Counted from the first letter of the stretch, positions 39,206 to 47,386 are shown. The stretch is 64,000 nt of DNA from CAZCVI01 sp964502145 (GCA_964502145.1 CAZCVI010000011.1:53384-117383); one strand, 5' to 3'. The notes: generated by a model from the sequence alone, not told the origin. Made by a program: numbers and translations.

Positions 39206-39397
39206 ATTTTAACACCCCGCAAAATGTTGTCAGCCACCTGCCAGATAAAACTGGCCCCTCTTTTTCTTGTTATATTAATAGGTCATCTTACCACATTTTG
39301 CAGTTGAATTGAAGAGGTGAAGAAAAAAAAGTAGAGACGTAATGCGCTCAACAGATATTTTTTTGTCAGACAAGAGGAAAAGGACAGGGGAAGGATA

Positions 39398-39580
39398 ATG
39401 GATTCGGGAATAAGAAAAAACACTGCGAATTTCCATCGTTCCATTCCGAGAAAATTGTCTCTCGCTTATTTGTTAAAAAATCTCTTTAGTACTGCGAGGC
39501 AGGAAATTTACCGTTTACTAGGAAATGCAATGCGGTACAGGACAACTTTAGTTGAAAAATGGTTCAAGCACTATTTGTAA
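39398..39580 (+). CDS. Possible small basic protein (60 aa)
   Basis: GGAAGG lies 5 nt before the ATG, and the product is basic and helical in its second half (LLGNAMRYRTTLVEKW). There is no known family and no coding confirmation, so it may be chance. Confidence 0.25.
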   Translation: MDSGIRKNTANFHRSIPRKLSLAYLLKNLFSTARQEIYRLLGNAMRYRTTLVEKWFKHYL

Positions 39581-39639
39581 AAGCCTGTTTAGTTCCAGTG
39601 CGCAGGAGGGGGGAGATATTACAGAGAAAAAAAACGATC

Positions 39640-39657
39640 TTGGCATGATATATGCTT
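39640..39657 (+). promoter_or_regulatory. Candidate sigma54 promoter
   Basis: TTGGCATGATATATGCTT: GG and GC are separated by the required 10 bases and the flanks match the -24/-12 consensus. It lies about 40 bp before the CHAP gene start. Confidence 0.45.
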
Positions 39658-39695
39658 AATGTAATGTGTATTAATCCTAATAGGAGGAATAAAAC

Positions 39696-41306
39696 ATGTT
39701 AAAAAAATATCGTAATGCACTGCTTTTCGGAGCAGTAGCTTTGATGATATTCGCCATGGTGGCTTCATCAAAATCAAAATCGGAATCGGCACAAATTTTT
39801 GCAAACGAACCTGGAGAAAGAGTAGAAAAGTATTTGCCCGGCGGTTACCAACTGTTTAGAGCTGATGGATTTAAGTTTTCCTTCCATTGTCCTGGGGATT
39901 GGAGTATCCAACAGGAACCCTTTAATGAAATAGATGGATCGCTACAAACTATTCTGGTGGAAGGGAAAGCAAATGAAACCGTGGCAATCAAGATCTTTAA
40001 TCGACCTTGGAATATAGAGAGATTCATCAAGGAGAATGTGGGGGCGTTTGCTACCAGTGATGTTAAGGATATAGAAGCCACCAAATCAGTAATTTCCGGG
40101 TGCGACGGGTATTCTTGGATCACCAAAGACCGTGGTAAGGTGATTGGTGGTACATTAGTTTTTGCCAATGAGAATTTTTTATTTGTATTCAATTTCACAG
40201 CGGCTGAGAATTCTGAATTAGGAGCTATTGATGAAATAATATATAGTCTATCAGCAGGGTTGCAAGGCCCAAATAATTTGACGTTTAATTTGTTGGAACA
40301 GGAATACCCTGAATTATCCGATATATTAGTACCTAACTGCTGTAATCTTACCGATGATTATGAGAATACTTTTCCTTGCAGTGTTATCTGTACTAATTCA
40401 AATCCCGAATGTGGCAATTGTACATGGTATTGCGAATATCGAACGCAAGGACATAAAAACTTCCGTGGTTATGGTGATGCATACATGTGGTTTTTTAATG
40501 CCAAATTTAATGGCACCAAAGTCTATCCGATTGGAGGAACTATCCCGGAGGAAGGCGCGATTATGGTTTTTGAAAAGACTGTCAGTCCATATACTAAGGC
40601 TGGTCATGTGGCGTATATTAATTCTGTTTCCAGTGATGGTTCAATTAATGTTACCGAGCAAGGTTGGGAAGTTTTTTGTACTCGCGATTACTCTTACTCT
40701 ACAGTAGCGTTACGTTCCTATCTTGCTGGATATATTTATGTGGACGGTTCAATCCCAGAACCCACGGCAAAGAGTTGTAGTGGTGCTTCTATTGGAACTT
40801 CAACCATCATTAATGCCTTTAATTTTTCCAATACCTACAATTTCCAGACTTACGGTCCCGGGCGAAAGTACAGCCACCCTGACGGTTATGGTTGGGGAAC
40901 CTATAACGGTGGCAATAACAACTTTTTCTATTGGACTACCACTATAGAAAGGGATGAATACTTATCTTACGGGAAATGGAAATTTACTGTTACCAACACC
41001 GGTTTTTATGAACTTCAAGCTTATATACCTTATATCCACGGAACTGCGGACAATGCCAGGTATAGAGTAGCTGGAATTTTGAGCAACAGTATCAATCAGA
41101 ATAATTATGCCGATGTTTTTGTAAAAATCGTGAATCCCGATAGGGCAGACGGAACCTGGTATCTTGCTAGTGGTACCAATTACGAAGTAAAACTGGAGGA
41201 CAATAATGCTGGCACTGCTGGCAAAGAGTTGGCTATGGATGCCATTAAAGTGATTAAGAGTGGATCTCTGCGCCGTGGTGGATCAAAAATTGTGGAACCT
41301 AAATAA
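39696..41306 (+). CDS. Secreted CHAP-domain protein
   Basis: A 536-residue exported protein. The order is an N-terminal signal or anchor helix, a PsbP-like domain (about 50-180, FKFSFHCPGDWSI), and a CHAP cysteine amidase/peptidase with C242 in NCTWY and H304 in AGHVAYI. A C-terminal beta sandwich resembling golvesin/Xly-type carbohydrate-binding modules follows (GYGWGTYNGG ... AMDAIKVIKSG). CHAP domains cut peptidoglycan. AGGAGG lies before the ATG, and a candidate sigma54 promoter lies upstream. It may be a cell-wall hydrolase or a secreted weapon. Confidence 0.82.
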   Translation: MLKKYRNALLFGAVALMIFAMVASSKSKSESAQIFANEPGERVEKYLPGGYQLFRADGFKFSFHCPGDWSIQQEPFNEIDGSLQTILVEGKANETVAIKIFNRPWNIERFIKENVGAFATSDVKDIEATKSVISGCDGYSWITKDRGKVIGGTLVFANENFLFVFNFTAAENSELGAIDEIIYSLSAGLQGPNNLTFNLLEQEYPELSDILVPNCCNLTDDYENTFPCSVICTNSNPECGNCTWYCEYRTQGHKNFRGYGDAYMWFFNAKFNGTKVYPIGGTIPEEGAIMVFEKTVSPYTKAGHVAYINSVSSDGSINVTEQGWEVFCTRDYSYSTVALRSYLAGYIYVDGSIPEPTAKSCSGASIGTSTIINAFNFSNTYNFQTYGPGRKYSHPDGYGWGTYNGGNNNFFYWTTTIERDEYLSYGKWKFTVTNTGFYELQAYIPYIHGTADNARYRVAGILSNSINQNNYADVFVKIVNPDRADGTWYLASGTNYEVKLEDNNAGTAGKELAMDAIKVIKSGSLRRGGSKIVEPK

Positions 41307-41659
41307 ACCCATTATATACAGCCAAAATCAATGGGGTCTAACCATCTTTAAAAACCGTTTCACTGCCTTTGTGGTATTGGATTAAACGTAAGAATAAAAA
41401 TTACTTTCTCTTCTTCGTTTATTTTATAAAATAACCGGTTAAGGATAGGGAAAAAGAAAGGGGATTCTGGGCATCTTGCACCTTTATTGTCTGAACCGTG
41501 ATGCATCGGATTAACGGATGACCAGGATGATGGAGTAATCACTCCCGGGCAACACCGTAAATTTCAAGAATTGATTGTCACTCTCTGGTTCTCCGAATCC
41601 TGGTCATCCGTTCATCCCACGAATCACGGTTCAGAAACTGACTGGGATGAACTGCCAGA
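41307..41659. other. Gene-free stretch holding an inverted-repeat element
   Basis: Besides the element at 41493-41632, the minus strand reads LNRLFYKINEEEKVIFILTFNP near 41380-41450. This looks like the tail of a RelE/ParE-type toxin and may be a relic. Confidence 0.5.
41493..41632. repeat. 140-bp inverted-repeat element (family A)
   Basis: Left arm GAACCGTGATGCATCGGATT then AACGGATGACCAGGATGAT; right arm is the inverse (ATCCTGGTCATCC ... AATCACGGTTC). The centre contains CTCCCGGGCAACACCGTAAATTTC in two pieces shared with other copies. MITE-like. Confidence 0.75.
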
Positions 41660-41869
41660 TTATAGAAGAATGTCTTTCCGTAATGCTTTAAAATCTTCCC
41701 ATTGATCATCTGACATGGTTGGACCTTGCAAAAGAAGTTGTTGCAAATCGGTAGTAGGTACAATACTTTGGTCATCCCTTTGACGATTCCTTTTTTCTGT
41801 TAAGAAAATTTCCAGTTTGATTTTCCCATCAACCGTCGAGTATAAAACAAACGGTTTGCTTTTTTCCAA
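41660..41869 (-). pseudogene. Possible RhuM-like fragment
   Basis: The 69-codon frame begins KPFVLYSTVDGKIKLEIFL, like the N-terminus of RhuM-family proteins, and then diverges into a short unrelated tail. It starts 22 bp after the AbiEii stop codon, in the same direction. It is probably a truncated relic; it could also be a small third gene of the AbiE operon. Confidence 0.4.
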
Positions 41870-41891
41870 AAAAAGAAGGATTAAATTTGAC

Positions 41892-42818
41892 TTACTTTGT
41901 CGAATTGCTTCTCCACTGCCATGTCTCTGGATACCAAATGCAGTTTTCTATTTCAATAAGAGTCATTCCTAAAACAGGTTCCAGAAAACCCTCAAGATGA
42001 TCAAGTATTTTACAAAACTTTGATTCCTCTGTTAAATGGTGTTTTCTCAAAAATGCTGTCCATTGCTTTTGTTTGGATTCATCATTTTTAAACTCATTTG
42101 AAAATATGGCATCTCTTCGACTTAAAGCGGTATGCCTTTTGGTAAATGTCGTTGCAATCGCTTGCACTAAACCTGAAGCCCCAAACCTGTTTACTTTGGC
42201 CAAGAATAAAATATCAAAAAAATCTTTCATCCTGCTGGTTTGGAAATTCAACCATACAATCGCCTGAAATTTTTCAGCAATGATAGATTCATAAGTATAA
42301 CATTTTATTTTTGGCACAGGAAAATTCAAAAGAACTGGAAAATCATATTCATCTGGTCCACCGTATATCAAATCCCCAAAGCCAACATCCAGACTGATGA
42401 TCTTTCGGATATTTCCTAACCCAGCCTCAAGCTTCAACCGTACACCTTCATAGTCTGCACCCTCTTTTATGACTTCAGCGGTGATAGTTTCCGCCACAAA
42501 ATCCACGCCATCTTCACATGATATCCTGACAATCTTCTTTACCAGCTCTTTTAGATTCTCAGGAGTGGCGTCAATGCCTTTCCCTAAAAAATCAATGTCT
42601 TTGGTCGGTCTGAAAGGACTGATACTTTTAACCATTAAGAGAAGCGCACCCTTTAATATGAAATTGTCTCTGCACTGGGATAATGACACCCTGTAAAGAA
42701 ACCGTTCCTGAAAAAACTGGAGCAGCACCGCATCAAAATCTCTGCCATTGCTTTTGGCAATATTTTTCAGTTTTGTTCTGATGGAGGACGGCATATTTTT
42801 TATTTCTTTTTTTTCCAT
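41892..42818 (-). CDS. abiEii: AbiEii toxin (nucleotidyltransferase)
   Basis: A 308-residue type IV toxin of the AbiE system. The nucleotidyltransferase signature is FILKGALLL (K56-G57) followed by D74-I-D76-F, and later a YTYESIIAEKFQAIV segment with MKDFFDILFL, as in the family. AbiEii proteins block growth and give phage abortive infection. Length is normal. The start is 1 bp after the antitoxin stop. The pair appears intact. Confidence 0.9.
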   Translation of the reverse strand: MEKKEIKNMPSSIRTKLKNIAKSNGRDFDAVLLQFFQERFLYRVSLSQCRDNFILKGALLLMVKSISPFRPTKDIDFLGKGIDATPENLKELVKKIVRISCEDGVDFVAETITAEVIKEGADYEGVRLKLEAGLGNIRKIISLDVGFGDLIYGGPDEYDFPVLLNFPVPKIKCYTYESIIAEKFQAIVWLNFQTSRMKDFFDILFLAKVNRFGASGLVQAIATTFTKRHTALSRRDAIFSNEFKNDESKQKQWTAFLRKHHLTEESKFCKILDHLEGFLEPVLGMTLIEIENCIWYPETWQWRSNSTK

Positions 42819-42819
42819 G

Positions 42820-43437
42820 TTAACCTACCAGTGCTTTAAGATATGGGAGCAACACATTTTTTACCTGCCCAATTTCCGCGTATTTTTTTAATTCATGGAG
42901 ATTGGCAGAAGTATCACTTATATAATTCTTTAGTGCCTCAATGGCAATATCCTCCCCCAGCTTGTTTCTATAACGGAACATATCACAAATGGTTTTTTCT
43001 TTGCTGTATATGGGGATATTGCCATAGATGGTAGAGATGGTTTCAATTCCAAGATTATAGACACTATCTCTAAAATAAAAAAATTCAATGGGTGGGAAAA
43101 GAATTTTTGCGGCGGACTGTCTGTTGGGGATGGCCACATAGACAAAAGAAGGATTAAAGGTTGTCAAGCCATAATAACTCAGAGCGGAAATAAGACATAT
43201 GACACCGCTTGGAATAGCTTTTGCCGCATCTAAAAAGCCGATGCTGACATTTTGGGGATATTCAAGATCACTCAGCCGATAAAGACCTGCTTTAATTTTA
43301 TCAAGCATGCCTTCAGCCACCAATCTTTTTATTTCCGCCGTTCTGACAGACTGTTCCTTAAGTTCCTTCATGGTGGCATAACCGCCATTTTGTGCAATGA
43401 AGTCTAAAATTCTTTGTTCCAATGTTTCTTTTTCCAT
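42820..43437 (-). CDS. abiEi: AbiEi antitoxin
   Basis: A 205-residue protein with an N-terminal winged helix (EQRILDFIAQNGGYATMKEL) and an antitoxin domain containing ISALSYYGLTTFNP and the KEKTICDMFRYRNKLG signature. AbiEi represses its own operon by binding upstream repeats. The ATG at 43437 follows a -10 box by exactly 6 bases, which predicts leaderless translation; the upstream TTG extension lies inside the -10 box and is rejected. Confidence 0.9.
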   Translation of the reverse strand: MEKETLEQRILDFIAQNGGYATMKELKEQSVRTAEIKRLVAEGMLDKIKAGLYRLSDLEYPQNVSIGFLDAAKAIPSGVICLISALSYYGLTTFNPSFVYVAIPNRQSAAKILFPPIEFFYFRDSVYNLGIETISTIYGNIPIYSKEKTICDMFRYRNKLGEDIAIEALKNYISDTSANLHELKKYAEIGQVKNVLLPYLKALVG

Positions 43438-43443
43438 GTCAAT

Positions 43444-43472
43444 ATAATACAACGACCCTGAAAAAGAAACAA
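43444..43472 (-). promoter_or_regulatory. Promoter of abiE operon, leaderless layout
   Basis: TTGTTT, 17-bp spacer, TATTAT on the minus strand; 6 bases then ATG of abiEi. Confidence 0.6.
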
Positions 43473-43954
43473 GACTTTCTAGTAAATATCTGGATTTTTC
43501 TCTACAATTTAATGGGTTGCGGCGGTTTTAAAGAAATTAGAGAGAAACCTGTTATCCATCCTGGCGTAAACCACAAATTTTTCATAACCTGATTGTCTTA
43601 GACATTATCTTATGCTCCTAATACTATATTTTATAATAATATTTATTTTCAAATGGATATTTAATTTTAACAAGGTGAAGGATAGGGAAAAAGAATAGAA
43701 ATCCTGGGCATCTTGCACCTTTATTGTCTGAACCGTGATGCATCGGATTAAAGGATGACCAGGATGATGGAGTAATCACTCCCGGGCAACACTGGAAATT
43801 TCAAGTATTGTTCTCTGCTCTTGGGTACTCCGAATCCTGGTCATCCCTTCATCCCACGCATCACGGTTAAGAAACTGACTGGGTTGAACTGCCAGAGGGT
43901 AAGAATGGTTGAATTGCCTGCCTGTTCCCGGAAGTTTATGTAGGATCCCTTTTT
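43473..43954. other. Gene-free stretch with repeat element
   Basis: It contains a family A inverted-repeat copy (43730-43868) with the shared left flank GGGCATCTTGCACC. The rest is AT-rich with no gene seen. Confidence 0.65.
43730..43868. repeat. Family A inverted-repeat element
   Basis: Very similar to 41493-41632 and in the same orientation, including the GAACCGTGATGCATCGGATT arm and the central CTCCCGGGCAACAC. Confidence 0.75.
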
Positions 43955-44341
43955 TTATGATATTGTTTTAACTGGATAGGAACGAATGGTATTGTCAGCC
44001 GTTACAAGTATCAACTGATGCTTAATCGCCTGACAAATCAACATACGATCAAAGGGATCGCGGTGGATAGATGGCAGATTCGCAAGATAAAACACGCTGC
44101 CTTCATCCAAAGCTAAAGATTCAATTTGGTGCAATTCTCGCTGTTCAAGGAGATATTCTAAGGGAGGCTTTGGTAAAGGAAGTTTCCCAAGTTGATATTT
44201 GACAATACTTTCCCAGATGGATACACTGCTCAGGAAAACATCATTTTCAGTATTGCGGATAATTTGGCGGGTGGAATCAGTCAGCCGTGAATCATCAGTG
44301 ATAAGCCACAAAAAGATACAGGTATCAAGTAGAAGTCTCAT
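43955..44341 (-). CDS. PIN-domain toxin (VapC-like)
   Basis: A 128-residue PIN ribonuclease. The acidic centre is complete: D6 (LLLDTC), E44 (SIWES), D95/D98 (HRDPFDRML) and D116 (VTADN). It belongs to the PhdYeFM/DUF2281-linked PIN group. Its start overlaps the antitoxin stop by 4 bp. Intact. Confidence 0.88.
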   Translation of the reverse strand: MRLLLDTCIFLWLITDDSRLTDSTRQIIRNTENDVFLSSVSIWESIVKYQLGKLPLPKPPLEYLLEQRELHQIESLALDEGSVFYLANLPSIHRDPFDRMLICQAIKHQLILVTADNTIRSYPVKTIS

Positions 44342-44568
44342 TTCCCATCAAAGTCTTGAATGATATCTTCCGGCAGAGGGTCATCAAAGTCATCAGGCAC
44401 TCGAAATTCCCCTTTACACAACCCAATTGGACGTAATGATTGGGTCATTTCATCTTCATAAAAAGATACGGTGACCTGGAATTGGGCTTTGGGGTCGGCG
44501 AATTTCTCAGGACAATATAAATGACCATCTTCAAGCAATTGCGATTTGAATACCATTTGATGCATCAT
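44338..44568 (-). CDS. Antitoxin of the PIN toxin (DUF2281-type end)
   Basis: A 76-residue protein. The C-terminal DDFDDPLPEDIIQDFDGK is the short acidic tail typical of antitoxins paired with this PIN group. The second ATG of an ATG-ATG pair or the first (44568) both follow AAGGAGG closely. A strong promoter (TTGACA-17-TATATT) lies at 44582-44610. It should bind DNA as a dimer and repress the pair. Confidence 0.8.
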   Translation of the reverse strand: MMHQMVFKSQLLEDGHLYCPEKFADPKAQFQVTVSFYEDEMTQSLRPIGLCKGEFRVPDDFDDPLPEDIIQDFDGK

Positions 44569-44581
44569 AACCTCCTTGGAT

Positions 44582-44610
44582 AATATACTGGAAATAAACG
44601 GTTTTGTCAA
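44582..44610 (-). promoter_or_regulatory. Strong sigma70 promoter of the PIN toxin pair
   Basis: TTGACA, 17-bp spacer, TATATT, followed by AAGGAGG and the antitoxin ATG. Confidence 0.7.
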
Positions 44611-44684
44611 CTCCTGGCTATTTATTTTTAGTTCTTGGTGTCGTGGAAATGCATCGTAGGAAACACGAAACACGGGGTCGGCGC

Positions 44685-44765
44685 GTGGGAATGTGGGAAT
44701 GATGGATGGGAAATTGGCACTTGAGGAAGCTGGCAGGCAAACACCCCCACATTCCCACGCACCAT
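44685..44765. repeat. Hairpin-forming TGGGAATG repeat
   Basis: GCGTGGGAATGTGGGAATG at the left and CATTCCCACGC at the right. The units are 9-10 nt long and lie between two divergent toxin-antitoxin loci. Confidence 0.5.
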
Positions 44766-44813
44766 CCCCATTTTTCATTCATAGAAATGCACAGGAGTAA
44801 AAAAAAATTCAGA

Positions 44814-44842
44814 TTGCAAAAGTATCCATTCCCTATTATAAT
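44814..44842 (+). promoter_or_regulatory. Promoter, leaderless layout
   Basis: TTGCAA, 17-bp spacer, TATAAT, then 6 bases and the ATG of the MNT gene. Confidence 0.65.
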
Positions 44843-44848
44843 AGGATT

Positions 44849-45154
44849 ATGGAAGACATGCAGATCGTAACAGAATTCAAAGATCGAGTTCGTATTGTTT
44901 TCCCAGGTGCGGACATCTATTTTTATGGTTCCCGCGTCACTGGAAAGCATCGGGAGGATTCTGATTATGATCTATTGGTGGTTTTAGGCGAGGTGAATTC
45001 ACAAACCCGTAACACCATCTACGATATTGCCTGGGAAATCGGGTTTGCGCACGATGTGTTTATTTCGCCGGTTTTAGCTGCTATGGAAGAATTTACCCAT
45101 ATGACTGTCTCGCCTTTTTATAACAATGTCAAGCAACATGGATGGGTATTGTGA
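44849..45154 (+). CDS. MNT-type nucleotidyltransferase
   Basis: A 101-residue minimal nucleotidyltransferase with G27-S28 and D39-Y-D41 (FYGSRVTGK...SDYDLLV). It is the presumed antitoxin of a MNT/HEPN pair whose HEPN gene survives only as a short frameshifted remnant directly downstream. The ATG at 44849 is 6 nt from the -10 box; a second in-frame ATG lies 9 nt later. Confidence 0.85.
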   Translation: MEDMQIVTEFKDRVRIVFPGADIYFYGSRVTGKHREDSDYDLLVVLGEVNSQTRNTIYDIAWEIGFAHDVFISPVLAAMEEFTHMTVSPFYNNVKQHGWVL

Positions 45155-45242
45155 AGGTTGATATGACGCCGAAGAGATATTAAAAGGGTCTGAGGCATTT
45201 TTGGAAAAGATAAAAATTTACTTAAGCACAAGCGTTTCTTAA
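45151..45242 (+). pseudogene. HEPN toxin remnant, frameshifted
   Basis: A GTG overlaps the MNT stop codon (GTGA), but the frame ends after ten codons. In another frame 45168-45242 reads AEEILKGSEAFLEKI, the helix that usually follows in HEPN proteins. A family A repeat begins about 50 bp later. Confidence 0.5.
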
Positions 45243-45290
45243 TTCTCCAAAATGAACGGCGATTCTGGGTATCTTGCACCTTTCTTATCT

Positions 45291-45429
45291 GAACCGTGAT
45301 GCATCGGATTAACGGATGACCAAGATGATAGGGCAATCACTCCCGGGCAACACCGTAAATTTCAAGTATTGTTCTCCGCTCTTGGGTACTCCGAATCCTG
45401 GTCATCCTTTCATCCCACGCATCACGGTT
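45291..45429. repeat. Family A inverted-repeat element
   Basis: Full copy with both arms. It continues into a REP pair at 45453-45495. The right two-thirds is part of the 210-bp direct repeat. Confidence 0.75.
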
Positions 45430-45532
45430 AAGAAACTGAAGAATAAAATGATGCGACAAGGATGTCGCGTTTACGTAGACGCGCCATCCTGGCGCATTAA
45501 TAAGCGGCGAAAACATGCACTTGGATACGATT
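45323..45532 (+). repeat. 210-bp direct repeat, copy 1
   Basis: Nearly identical to 48283-48492, at an offset of 2960 bp. The two copies bracket the DUF104 antitoxin, tRNA-like, HEPN and YhcG genes. Confidence 0.9.
45453..45495. repeat. Back-to-back REP hairpins (BIME-like)
   Basis: GCGAC-A..T-GTCGC (minus orientation, foot GTAA) and GCGCCA-TCC-TGGCGC (plus orientation, foot GTAG) share the short spacer TTTACGTAGAC. Confidence 0.6.
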
Positions 45533-45748
45533 TCATTCCTTTTCAATCTTTTTTTGTGCCATGAACTCATCCACCGTGCTCAGGGTATCCGCATATTTTC
45601 CTTTTAATGACAACCATGAATCCGGGGCATATTTTTTATGGGGGGCATCCAAAACAAAGACCAGCAATCTGCTTTTCTCCTGAAGTTGAATGTCCTCAAG
45701 AGGAACGATTTCTCCTTTCTGATAAATAGCCTTGAATGTTTTTTGCAT
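45533..45748 (-). CDS. DUF104-type antitoxin (orphan)
   Basis: A 71-residue protein with the DUF104 start FKAIYQKGEIVPLEDIQL followed by a beta strand and a C-terminal helix. Such antitoxins normally precede a PIN toxin gene, but none follows here: the gene ends at the 210-bp direct repeat. GGAG lies before the ATG, and a promoter (TTGAAA-17-CATAAT, 45764-45792) lies upstream. Confidence 0.75.
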   Translation of the reverse strand: MQKTFKAIYQKGEIVPLEDIQLQEKSRLLVFVLDAPHKKYAPDSWLSLKGKYADTLSTVDEFMAQKKIEKE

Positions 45749-45763
45749 ATTAGCTCCAGAAAT

Positions 45764-45792
45764 ATTATGAACCTTAAATATTTATTTTTCAA
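45764..45792 (-). promoter_or_regulatory. Promoter of DUF104 antitoxin
   Basis: TTGAAA, 17-bp spacer, CATAAT on the minus strand. Confidence 0.5.
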
Positions 45793-45824
45793 GCCTGTTT
45801 TCCTCTCTTTTTTTTGCATCCCAA

Positions 45825-45853
45825 TTGACAAATAATGCTTTTTCTTATATACT
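45825..45853 (+). promoter_or_regulatory. Strong promoter before tRNA-like sequence
   Basis: TTGACA, 17-bp spacer, TATACT. Transcription should begin near 45860, 11 bp before the tRNA-like fold. Confidence 0.65.
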
Positions 45854-45870
45854 TATAAATTGTATTAATG

Positions 45871-45946
45871 GCTTCCCCGGCTGCTTAATTGACAGAGTGA
45901 ATGATCGTTCGTAATCCTGTTGCAGGTTCGATACCTGCGGGGAGCA
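45871..45946 (+). tRNA. tRNA-like sequence, degenerate anticodon arm
   Basis: 76 nt long. The acceptor stem pairs over 7 bp (GCTTCCC with GGGGAGC, one wobble), the T arm is perfect (GCAGG-TTCGATA-CCTGC) and the D arm has 3 bp with a plausible loop (CTTAATTGA). The anticodon arm does not form a normal 5-bp stem with a 7-nt loop in any register I tried, so no amino acid can be assigned. It is either a tRNA pseudogene or a tRNA mimic. Confidence 0.4.
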
Positions 45947-45959
45947 AAGAATAAATCCG

Positions 45960-45974
45960 CTGACCTTCGGTCAG
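45960..45974 (+). other. UUCG-loop hairpin
   Basis: CTGACC-TTC-GGTCAG forms a stem closed by C(UUCG)G, a very stable RNA loop, between the tRNA-like sequence and the HEPN gene. There is no T run. Confidence 0.5.
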
Positions 45975-45999
45975 GCGTTAAATGGAGGAATGAATCAAG

Positions 46000-47349
46000 A
46001 TGGACACAGAAAAACAAGAATTGCAACCTGCTTTTGATTTTGATGCTCCTGAATCAAGCTTTTTGCTTCACAAAGGGCAAGCTGAAGTCAAGTTAAAGGA
46101 TGAAGATGAAGTAATCCATAAAGGTGATGGCAAAGTCCGTTTAGATATGCTACCATACCCTAGAATCCGCATCTATGCACAATTTAAACCAGATTTCGAT
46201 AATACAAGAATAGAATCGTTTTCCTTTGATAAAAAAGAAATTGTTGGATTTTGTATAAATTTTCCTAATCCCGTCAATAACATTATAGAAATGGGCCAAG
46301 TCAAATGGTGTCCTAAGTCAAATTCAATCAACGGTGTGGGAGACGAATCTACCAAGATGACACGGGTGGTATTTCATCTATTTAATTTTCTAGAGCTGTT
46401 TGGAAATCGGGAGTCTACAGCAAAAAGCGAAACGACAACGCATATCATTCAGCATGTCGATTTGGCTTGCGACAATTGGAACGTTGAGCTTAAATCACTG
46501 ACCTCGACAGCAGATAATCTAAAGAAACTGAAAGCAGAAGGTGGGTACAAATTAACGCATATTGGCGAAATTAAGAAGGCAAATGACACTTCATTTTCAG
46601 GCAAAGATGCTGTTGAATATCTTAATGCACTTCGCTTTTTCTTTTCTTTTTCCAAGGGTTGCTGGTGTAACCCGATATGTGCAGTCGGATTCGAGTCATC
46701 AAACAATCGAGTCTGGGAATCCTGGTCATCACCCAGATATGCATGGGATACTCCGCTATCATGGTTTGACCCGCATCACAGTTCTCAGCTAAAAAGCTTA
46801 TTCCCTGGTTTTATGACCCGCTGGGCAGATATCAAATGGCATGAAGCATTACGTGATACCCTCTACTGGTATTTAAATGCAAACCAATCCTCGCGTGGGA
46901 TAGATATAGGAATTATATTGAGTCAAACTGCCATCGAGAGACTATCCTATGAATACGTGGTGAATGACAAACGTCTACTTACAGCTAAAGGATTCAAAGT
47001 CCTATGTGCATCAGACAAATTCCGTTTGTTATTCTCCTCTCTGGAAATCCCCTTAGATATTCCTGATGATTGTCCAGAATTGAAGAAATTGGCTAGCAAT
47101 AATCGAAGGAATTGGTTAGACGCTCCACATGCCCTTACCGAAATGAGAAACTCCTTGGTTCATCCAGATCATAAGCCACGAGGTTTGTCTATTTCTGAAT
47201 ATTTTGAGGCATGGAAACTGAGTCTGTGGTATTTAGAGCTGTCTATTCTCGCTATCTGTGGTTACTTAGGGACTTATCACAACCGCTTAAAATCATTTTC
47301 CAATACACCGCAAGGGGCTGGACAGGTTGAAAACGTGCCATGGAAATGA
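46000..47349 (+). CDS. ApeA-like HEPN-domain protein
   Basis: A 449-residue cytoplasmic protein. The N-terminal half is beta-rich and resembles the N-terminal domain of ApeA-type defence proteins in layout. The C-terminal half is helical and carries the HEPN ribonuclease motif R383-NSLV-H388 in EMRNSLVHP. HEPN proteins of this size act as RNA-cutting anti-phage effectors, ApeA being the known example. GGAGG lies 11 nt before the ATG. A strong promoter and a tRNA-like sequence lie upstream. The ApeA link is inference from architecture; the HEPN motif is seen. Confidence 0.65.
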   Translation: MDTEKQELQPAFDFDAPESSFLLHKGQAEVKLKDEDEVIHKGDGKVRLDMLPYPRIRIYAQFKPDFDNTRIESFSFDKKEIVGFCINFPNPVNNIIEMGQVKWCPKSNSINGVGDESTKMTRVVFHLFNFLELFGNRESTAKSETTTHIIQHVDLACDNWNVELKSLTSTADNLKKLKAEGGYKLTHIGEIKKANDTSFSGKDAVEYLNALRFFFSFSKGCWCNPICAVGFESSNNRVWESWSSPRYAWDTPLSWFDPHHSSQLKSLFPGFMTRWADIKWHEALRDTLYWYLNANQSSRGIDIGIILSQTAIERLSYEYVVNDKRLLTAKGFKVLCASDKFRLLFSSLEIPLDIPDDCPELKKLASNNRRNWLDAPHALTEMRNSLVHPDHKPRGLSISEYFEAWKLSLWYLELSILAICGYLGTYHNRLKSFSNTPQGAGQVENVPWK

Positions 47350-47386
47350 AAATATAAGAACCTTTATCCGATAAAACGAGGCTGAT

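Noticed and set aside
41360..41542. Minus-strand frame ending like a RelE/ParE toxin tail
   Set aside because: Too short, starts inside a family A element; kept only as a possible relic in the gene-free entry.
45316..45570. Open frames on both strands of the 210-bp repeat (also at 48285-48734)
   Set aside because: The same translated text appears at both repeat copies and derives from repeat DNA, not a gene.
45871..45946. A normal tRNA-Thr, tRNA-Asn or tRNA-Ile reading of the tRNA-like sequence
   Set aside because: Each register for the anticodon loop breaks the anticodon stem or lacks T33 and a purine at position 37.
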